This document shows positions 6,076 through 10,995 of a stretch of 10,995 bases of DNA, piece after piece. The translations under genes and the position numbers were made by a program. The stretch comes from JAKACU01 sp021821185. GTDB lineage: Bacteria > Bacillota > Bacilli > Alicyclobacillales > SLC66. The stretch is from assembly GCA_027343965.1 (NCBI GenBank), contig DAHWJX010000040.1, forward strand, positions 1-10,995. Direction: 5' to 3'. The notes under the pieces were generated by a model. The model worked only from the letters and a program-made list of their open reading frames with translations. It was not told the DNA's origin and ran no database searches. Positions within the stretch are counted from its first letter, which is position 1, and each line of letters starts with the position of its first letter.

Positions 6076-6918
6076 ATGCTTCTGTGACTTGGCACACTCA
6101 TTACAGCATCCAGCTTTTCCATGGTTGTACCTTTTTTGCCGTTGTTTTTAATGCAAATCGGTGTCGAACAACATATAGCAACTTGGTCTGGTGCAATGGC
6201 AGATAAGTATGGACGGAAACCGATAATCATTCGCGCTGGTTTCGTCCTCTTTTTTGTGTATACCATGACTGCTTTTGTTACGAATCCCTATGAATTACTA
6301 GCGTTGCGTATCATCCAAGGCTTGCTGTCAGGGTATATTCCAGGTGCCATCGCGCTTGTTGCTACCAATACTCCAGAAGAGAGTATTGGTTATGCCCTCT
6401 CCATGATCTCAGCCGCGAGTTCAACCGGGACGATCTTGGGACCGCTTTTAGGTGGATTGATTGCCCATTTTTTTAACAACCGAATTGCATTTGCTAGTGC
6501 GGGTATTCTTGTTTTACTTTCTACTTTACTTGTTATTTTCTGGGTAAGGGAAGACAATTTCGTTCGAACAACACAGCCATCGTCTATGATGGCAACATTT
6601 AAAGATGCTGCTGCCAATCGACCTTTATTAGCCGCCCTACTTCTTAACCTCTTTACCGCTTTATCCATAATGACCATTGAACCTGTCATTACGTTATATA
6701 TCGCACCATTGTGGGGACGACTAGCTGATAAGATAGGATTTCCTAAGGTGCTTTTATTTGGACTGATCGGAGGCGCTGTGTTTCCTGCTATCAATGGTTT
6801 AGTCGTCACCGATAGTACATCGATTCACGGATTGTTTTGGATTACAGGAATCTTCCTTACTGCCGTATTTACCGTGAGTTTCTATCACTTGCAAGGAAAG
6901 GCCAGACGCGTAGGATGA
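6076..6918 (+). pseudogene. Decayed multidrug-type MFS transporter (nonsense codon plus several in-frame deletions)
   Basis: Similarity to 12-helix multidrug MFS transporters of Bacillota (about 400 residues) begins at ATG 6076. It reads Met-Leu-Leu-stop-Leu-Gly-Thr-Leu-Ile-Thr, with TGA (6085-6087) where the family has Trp. After it, a 276-codon frame stays open to 6918. The later ATG 6121 lies inside helix 1 and has no ribosome site. Motif A of the first half (Ala-Asp-Lys-Tyr-Gly-Arg-Lys-Pro) and of the second half (Trp-Gly-Arg-Leu-Ala-Asp-Lys-Ile-Gly) are both recognisable. Segments seem missing at about 6190 (the helix 2 region after Trp-Ser-Gly), 6702 (between Leu-Tyr-Ile and Ala-Pro-Leu-Trp-Gly), 6775 (between Ile-Gly-Gly and Ala-Val-Phe-Pro-Ala) and 6810 (before Ser-Ile-His-Gly-Leu-Phe). 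The frame is kept at every junction. Transport is very unlikely. Segment sizes are judged from memory of the family, not an alignment. Confidence 0.8.
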
Positions 6919-6953
6919 CTATAAACGAATGGATGTTCAAAATAAAATCAACC

Positions 6954-6998
6954 ACGTAAAAAGGGTAGCCGCGTATATCGAGGCTACCCTTTTTACGT
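6954..6998. terminator. Bidirectional intrinsic terminator
   Basis: ACGTAAAAAGGGTAGCC (6954-6970) pairs perfectly over 17 bp with 6982-6998 around an 11-nt loop. The GC-rich core GGGTAGCC/GGCTACCC is flanked by A5 and T5, so both strands give a stem followed by a U-run. It sits between the convergent MFS relic and the uup operon and would end both transcripts. Confidence 0.9.
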
Positions 6999-7010
6999 CA
7001 TTTCCGTGCC

Positions 7011-7871
7011 CTACGATGTGGGACCATGGCGAAGGACATTAAGCAATTGTTTAACAGACATTCCCGTATGAAAAGTATACGTACCCGGTTGGACATGTTG
7101 ATCCACACCGGTATTTTTCATTGTCATATCAAAACCAATCGCACTGCTAACTAAGTGGTGATTAGCTAAGAATTGGGCTAAATTAAACAAAGGCATTCCT
7201 AACGCTAAGTTGAAATGATATACGGTGATTTTTGGCACCGCAGTCGTATGCACCTTTGCTTGGACCAATGTATGGGGTTTGGCTAAAGAAGCTGTTGCAG
7301 CAAGCACAGCCGATGTCGCAGCGTGAGCTTTTAGTACGGACGTACTGTGCGTCGGAACTGTACTCGCCGGTGCTGTTGTACTACCTTGCGCAGACAAGCT
7401 CGCGGCGTTCGTTGATGGCGTTCCCTGATGCAAGCTAAACCCTACACCCACAGCCAAAAGCATGATGATAATCGATGCACTACGGCGAAACCACGGAGCG
7501 CGTCTGATGGTACGTTCATACAAAGAGATCACCGATTCAATGTGCCACCCATTGTCTCTAAAAATCAGCCGTGCAACCAAACCTGTATGTTGATAACCTG
7601 CACGAATATAAAAAACGGGTGCGCCGTCCCAAACGTCTGTAGCGATGACTTCCCCCTGATGTACCGCATGCCATAACTTGATGAGAAAATTTTTATCCCA
7701 AGAAGATGCATGGTCAGCGTTTCTCAGATGAGAGATGATCTCGTTCACAAAGATAGGTTGAGCAATCTCAGGTAAGCCAAGTTGTCTCGTAGCCTTAATA
7801 AACCTCATATGCACCGTACCTGCCATAAACGATCTCGCGAACGAACCTGAATCCACAAAATCTTGTAGCAC
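7011..7871 (-). CDS. Single-pass membrane protein with a C-terminal MltG/YceG-like (LysM-like) domain, no catalytic domain
   Basis: 286 residues from GTG 7871, with GAGGTGG (7885-7879) 7 nt upstream. Three parts are visible. Residues 1-130 form a predicted cytoplasmic domain I do not recognise, rich in Trp/His/Arg and ending in a basic Arg-Arg-Ala-Pro-Trp-Phe-Arg-Arg stop-transfer-like run. Residues 132-147 form one membrane helix. An Ala/Ser/Thr/His-rich linker (about 150-210) leads to a final ~70-residue domain ending Val-Gln-Pro-Gly-Thr-Tyr-Thr-Phe-His-Thr-Gly-Met-Ser-Val-Lys-Gln-Leu-Leu. That resembles the substrate-groove (LysM-like) part of MltG, the lytic transglycosylase that ends nascent glycan strands. 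The MltG catalytic domain with its essential Glu is missing, so a wall-binding or regulatory role is inferred, not glycan cleavage. It follows uup by 15 nt and is surely cotranscribed. The MltG link rests on the motif alone. Confidence 0.6.
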   Translation of the reverse strand: MLQDFVDSGSFARSFMAGTVHMRFIKATRQLGLPEIAQPIFVNEIISHLRNADHASSWDKNFLIKLWHAVHQGEVIATDVWDGAPVFYIRAGYQHTGLVARLIFRDNGWHIESVISLYERTIRRAPWFRRSASIIIMLLAVGVGFSLHQGTPSTNAASLSAQGSTTAPASTVPTHSTSVLKAHAATSAVLAATASLAKPHTLVQAKVHTTAVPKITVYHFNLALGMPLFNLAQFLANHHLVSSAIGFDMTMKNTGVDQHVQPGTYTFHTGMSVKQLLNVLRHGPTS

Positions 7872-7886
7872 AGTTAGTCCACCTCT

Positions 7887-9668
7887 TCAATGTTGTTCCT
7901 GTTTGATTTGCTCTACTTTCTCGCTAAGGTATGTCCAGCGATCAAGCAGCTTGTCCAATTGTACTTGCGTTTCTTGTTGTAAAGCAAACAAGGATTGAGC
8001 TTTAAGAACATCATCGCCTGCCGTTTGCAACGCATGGACAAGATCGCGCAGGGTGCCTTCAACTTCTGAAATTTGTTCTTCGATAACTTCGTAATCACGT
8101 TCTTCCTGGTACGTAAGGCGCGTTTTTTTAGGCAGATTCGTTATTCGTGACATTTTACGATCTGTGGTTTTTTCCACTTGTTTCGTAGCCACGGGCGCAC
8201 TCGTACGCAAATGTTCTACATGATCCGAATAATTGCCCAAATAACGCTTGGCTTCCCCGTCACCCTGCAAAACAAAAACATGATCCACGACACGATCTAG
8301 AAAATAACGATCGTGTGATGCGACAAGCACTGCCCCGGGAAACTCATCAAGATAGGTTTCAAGTGTCGACATCGTTGCAATATCTAAGTCATTTGTAACT
8401 TCATCCAACAAAAGCACGTTTGGCGAACCGAGCAAAACCTTTAAAAGTGCCAGGCGGCGCTTCTCTCCCCCGGACAATTTGTGAATCATTGTTCCATGCA
8501 TAGAACTCGGAAATTGAAAACGTTCAAGCATCTGCGCTGCGGATAAACTGCGTCCATCATCCAACGTCACATACCGCGCGCTTTCCTGAACCCACTCGAT
8601 CACACGCATCTCACCCGGGATTTCTTCGTGATCTTGTGAAAAATAGCCGATCTTTACAGTAGCACCTACTTTGATGCGTCCATCATCTGGCGCAACCAGA
8701 CCAGCTAAAAGTTTTAGCAACGTAGACTTTCCTGTGCCGCTTAATCCGATGATGCCAATGCGATCACGGCGCTTTAAAAGATAACTAAAATCTCGTAGGA
8801 GCGTTCGCCCTTCGTACGCTTTACGAATATGGTCAATCTCCATAATACTGTTGCCAAGGCGCGACGAAGCCACAGACATCTCTAGTGTACTGCTATTTGT
8901 GCCTGGCGTCTGCTGTAAGATTTCGTAATAGCGATCGGTGCGCGCTTTTTGTTTCGTTCCGCGCGCTTTGGGTCCCCGTTTAATCCACTCAAATTCATTT
9001 CGCATGAAATTTTGACGCTTCTCTTCGCTGGCTTGTGCGCTATCTTCACGAGCAATTTTCTCTTGTAAAAAATATTCATAGTTACCCATATATTGATAGA
9101 GAAAACCGCGATCAAGTTCTACGATGCGTGTTGCAACACGATCTAAAAAGTAACGGTCATGCGTGACCATAAATAAAGCACCTTTGCGTTTTTGTAGATA
9201 GGTTTCAAGAAACTGTACAGTTTCATGATCAATATGATTAGTAGGTTCATCCAAGATAAGTAAGTCACAGGGATGAATCAATGCCCTGGCTAAAGCGACA
9301 CGCTTGCGTTGACCACCTGAGAGCGAACTCATTGGCGTTTGAAAATCATCGATCCCAAGCCTTGTCAAAATATCCTTGGCGGCGTATTCTTCATCTTCGT
9401 CTTGTACGATGCTTTGTATCATGTCTTTTGTCGGATCAAAAGCGGGTTCCTGAGGCACATAACGAACGACAACCTGCTTGCCCATCGTCACAGTACCCGC
9501 ATCGGGTTCTTCTAACTTTGCAATAAGTTCTAGCAACGTTGACTTCCCTGCCCCATTGTTACCGATCAATCCAATACGATCCTGGTCTTCGATTCCAAAC
9601 GAAACATCTTGAAGTACGATGCGATCTCCATAACTTTTCGACACATGCTCTACAGAAACAATGTTCAA
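7887..9668 (-). CDS. uup: ABC-F family ATPase, Uup type
   Basis: A soluble 593-residue protein with two ABC domains and no membrane segments. ABC-F proteins act on the ribosome, and Uup has also been linked to DNA transactions. Domain 1: Walker A Gly-Asn-Asn-Gly-Ala-Gly-Lys-Ser-Thr (36-44), Leu-Ser-Gly-Gly-Gln (116-120), Asp-Glu-Pro-Thr-Asn-His-Ile-Asp (140-147). The inter-domain linker carries the Uup hallmark Glu-Trp-Ile-Lys-Arg-Gly-Pro-Lys-Ala-Arg (227-236), then Lys-Gln-Lys-Ala-Arg. Domain 2: Walker A 308-316, Leu-Ser-Gly-Gly-Glu (398-402) and Asp-Glu-Val-Thr-Asn-Asp-Leu-Asp, where Val424 replaces the usual Pro. Residues 516-593 form the charged coiled-coil C-terminal domain of Uup. The start is TTG 9668, with GGGGTGA 7 nt upstream; no ATG lies before the first domain. 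First gene of a two-gene operon with the MltG-like protein. Confidence 0.92.
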   Translation of the reverse strand: MNIVSVEHVSKSYGDRIVLQDVSFGIEDQDRIGLIGNNGAGKSTLLELIAKLEEPDAGTVTMGKQVVVRYVPQEPAFDPTKDMIQSIVQDEDEEYAAKDILTRLGIDDFQTPMSSLSGGQRKRVALARALIHPCDLLILDEPTNHIDHETVQFLETYLQKRKGALFMVTHDRYFLDRVATRIVELDRGFLYQYMGNYEYFLQEKIAREDSAQASEEKRQNFMRNEFEWIKRGPKARGTKQKARTDRYYEILQQTPGTNSSTLEMSVASSRLGNSIMEIDHIRKAYEGRTLLRDFSYLLKRRDRIGIIGLSGTGKSTLLKLLAGLVAPDDGRIKVGATVKIGYFSQDHEEIPGEMRVIEWVQESARYVTLDDGRSLSAAQMLERFQFPSSMHGTMIHKLSGGEKRRLALLKVLLGSPNVLLLDEVTNDLDIATMSTLETYLDEFPGAVLVASHDRYFLDRVVDHVFVLQGDGEAKRYLGNYSDHVEHLRTSAPVATKQVEKTTDRKMSRITNLPKKTRLTYQEERDYEVIEEQISEVEGTLRDLVHALQTAGDDVLKAQSLFALQQETQVQLDKLLDRWTYLSEKVEQIKQEQH

Positions 9669-9703
9669 ACCTTTGTCACCCCATTACCCATACCCATTAA
9701 ACC

Positions 9704-9712
9704 ACTATACCA
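9704..9712 (-). promoter_or_regulatory. Possible extended -10 promoter of the uup operon
   Basis: Minus-strand TGGTATAGT matches an extended -10 (TGN-TATAAT with one mismatch). Transcription would start near 9697, about 28 nt before TTG 9668. No good -35 box lies at the right distance, as is common for extended -10 promoters. Confidence 0.4.
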
Positions 9713-9827
9713 CGATTGTTTTACAAAACGATGCCAGAACTTTGCGAATCTCTGTCCCACCTTTCGCGATGTTGTAGAGCATGCTACCCTAGGTACGTGA
9801 GCCAAGTTACAAAAGGAGCAGACGTTC

Positions 9828-10995
9828 ATGATCACAGACGGGTTAAACCCTGAACAAGCACGCGCGGTAACCACGACACAAGGACCCTTACTCATCATGG
9901 CGGGGGCAGGTTCAGGTAAGACCAGCGTGATGACACGCCGCATTGCCTACATCTTAGACCAAAATTTTGCTGCTCCATGGCAAATTCTAGCGATTACCTT
10001 CACCAATAAAGCAGCACGAGAAATGAACGAACGAGTAAAGAAACTGGTCGGCGGCCTTGCTGATGATATTTGGATGTCCACATTTCACTCGATGTGCGTC
10101 AAAATCCTGCGTCGTGAGGCAGAACATATCGGATACGACAATACATTTTCTATTCTCGATGCAAAAGATCAGATCGACTTAGTCAAGCAATGCATGCTTG
10201 ATCTTAATTGCGACATCAAAAAATTTGATCCCGCCACCGTTCTTTGGAAGATTTCGTCAGCCAAAAACGACTTAAAAACACCGAATCAACTTAAAAAACG
10301 CGGACAAGCTTCCTTGATCGATTCCATCGCTGTTGATGTGTTTCGCGAATACCAGACCAAGTTGAAACTCATGAATGCTCTTGATTTTGATGACCTCATC
10401 GGAAAAACCGTCGAATTATTTGACGCCCATGAATCTATTTTGCGCACGTACCAAGATAAGTTTCGATACATTCATGTCGATGAATATCAAGATACCAATC
10501 GCGCCCAATATCTTTTGGTCAGTATGCTGACACAAAAACATCGTAATCTTTGTGTGGTCGGCGATTCCGATCAAGCGATCTATCGATGGCGAGGTGCTGA
10601 TATCTCCAATTTCCTTAACTTCGAAAAGGATTATCCGGATGCGACCGTCATCAAATTGGAACAAAATTATCGATCAACGCAAACCATCTTGGATGCAGCG
10701 AATGCAGTGATTCGTCATAACCGCAACCGCAAAGAGAAGAATCTCTGGTCAGCCGGAGATCATGGTGAAAAAATCGCGATCTTCGGGGCACTTGATCAAG
10801 AAGATGAAGCGGTATACCTTGTGGCAAAAATCCAGGAACATATCGCTAACGGTGGGCACTATGAAGACTGCACGATTCTCTATCGGGCCAACGCTTTGTC
10901 ACGCGCCGTCGAAGAAGCTTTTATGCAGTCTGCCATACCGTATAAGATTCTCGGAGGAATGACTTTTTACGACCGTAAAGAAATTAAAGATGTTA
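9828..10995 (+). CDS. pcrA: ATP-dependent DNA helicase PcrA/UvrD (SF1A), N-terminal 389 codons, cut by the window edge
   Basis: A 3'-5' DNA helicase for repair and for clearing replication conflicts. The frame opens at ATG 9828, with AAGGAG (9813-9818) 9 nt upstream, and is still open at the right end; full PcrA is about 730 residues, so roughly half is present. Superfamily 1A motifs appear in order: Q motif Leu-Asn-Pro-Glu-Gln (6-10), Walker A Ala-Gly-Ala-Gly-Ser-Gly-Lys-Thr (25-32), motif Ia Thr-Phe-Thr-Asn-Lys-Ala-Ala-Arg-Glu-Met, motif Ib Thr-Phe-His-Ser-Met-Cys, motif II Val-Asp-Glu-Tyr-Gln-Asp-Thr-Asn with Asp218-Glu219, motif III Gly-Asp-Ser-Asp-Gln-Ala-Ile-Tyr-Arg-Trp-Arg-Gly, motif IV Glu-Gln-Asn-Tyr-Arg-Ser-Thr. 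No pcrB lies upstream, unlike in Bacillus; instead uup is divergent across a 159-bp gap. Confidence 0.96.
   Translation, partial: MITDGLNPEQARAVTTTQGPLLIMAGAGSGKTSVMTRRIAYILDQNFAAPWQILAITFTNKAAREMNERVKKLVGGLADDIWMSTFHSMCVKILRREAEHIGYDNTFSILDAKDQIDLVKQCMLDLNCDIKKFDPATVLWKISSAKNDLKTPNQLKKRGQASLIDSIAVDVFREYQTKLKLMNALDFDDLIGKTVELFDAHESILRTYQDKFRYIHVDEYQDTNRAQYLLVSMLTQKHRNLCVVGDSDQAIYRWRGADISNFLNFEKDYPDATVIKLEQNYRSTQTILDAANAVIRHNRNRKEKNLWSAGDHGEKIAIFGALDQEDEAVYLVAKIQEHIANGGHYEDCTILYRANALSRAVEEAFMQSAIPYKILGGMTFYDRKEIKDV

Noticed and set aside
5604..6087. Two plus-strand frames of 114 and 84 codons over the prfC N-terminus
   Set aside because: They are antisense to conserved RF3 GTPase motifs and show no protein-like pattern of their own.
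6390..6809. 139-codon minus-strand frame opposite the MFS relic
   Set aside because: No family resemblance and no ribosome site; arises from the codon pattern of the MFS sequence on the other strand.
9711..9734. GTTTT-AC-AAAAC dyad as an operator for pcrA or uup
   Set aside because: Arms are only 5 bp of AT-rich sequence with imperfect extension; not distinguishable from chance.
1..10995. A defence island, CRISPR array, toxin-antitoxin pair or other new multi-gene system
   Set aside because: All substantial frames are accounted for by transporter, translation, repair and envelope genes; no repeat-spacer pattern or unexplained gene pair was found.

Overview
The window looks like chromosome from a low-to-mid GC Gram-positive bacterium (Bacillota). 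I infer this from strong AGGAGG/GGAGGG ribosome sites with GTG and TTG starts, a sigma-A type promoter with a CcpA cre-like box, a Uup-type ABC-F protein, PcrA helicase and an MltG-like membrane protein. An Alicyclobacillus-like relative would fit, but genus cannot be settled from this stretch. No rRNA, tRNA or CRISPR array was seen.

Layout, left to right. Positions 1-380 hold insertion-sequence debris: the start and outer end of an IS256-like element running off the left edge, a broken piece of a second IS256-type transposase, and two inverted-repeat structures. Positions 384-3951 (minus strand) form one operon for a CUT2 (ribose-type) sugar ABC importer, transcribed ATPase -> permease -> binding protein. 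About 520 bp of very AT-rich DNA upstream holds a good promoter with an overlapping cre-like box, two candidate operator dyads and, further out, a ~75-nt stacked hairpin. No sugar kinase, isomerase or regulator gene is next to the importer. Positions 4470-6023 (minus) encode peptide chain release factor 3 (prfC).

Divergent from prfC is a decayed multidrug-type MFS transporter (6076-6918, plus strand). It carries an in-frame TGA where a Trp codon is expected, and it appears to lack about four internal segments, all in frame. A perfect 17-bp bidirectional terminator hairpin separates it from a minus-strand operon of uup (ABC-F ATPase) followed 15 nt later by a membrane protein with an MltG/YceG-like extracellular domain but no catalytic domain. 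The right end carries the first 389 codons of pcrA (plus strand), divergent from uup.

Most of the window is ordinary housekeeping plus a transporter cassette probably acquired or moved near IS elements. I see no convincing new multi-gene system. The items most worth a second look are the structured hairpin between prfC and the importer promoter, the serially shortened MFS gene, the non-catalytic MltG-like partner of uup, and the sugar-binding protein that lacks a lipobox cysteine.
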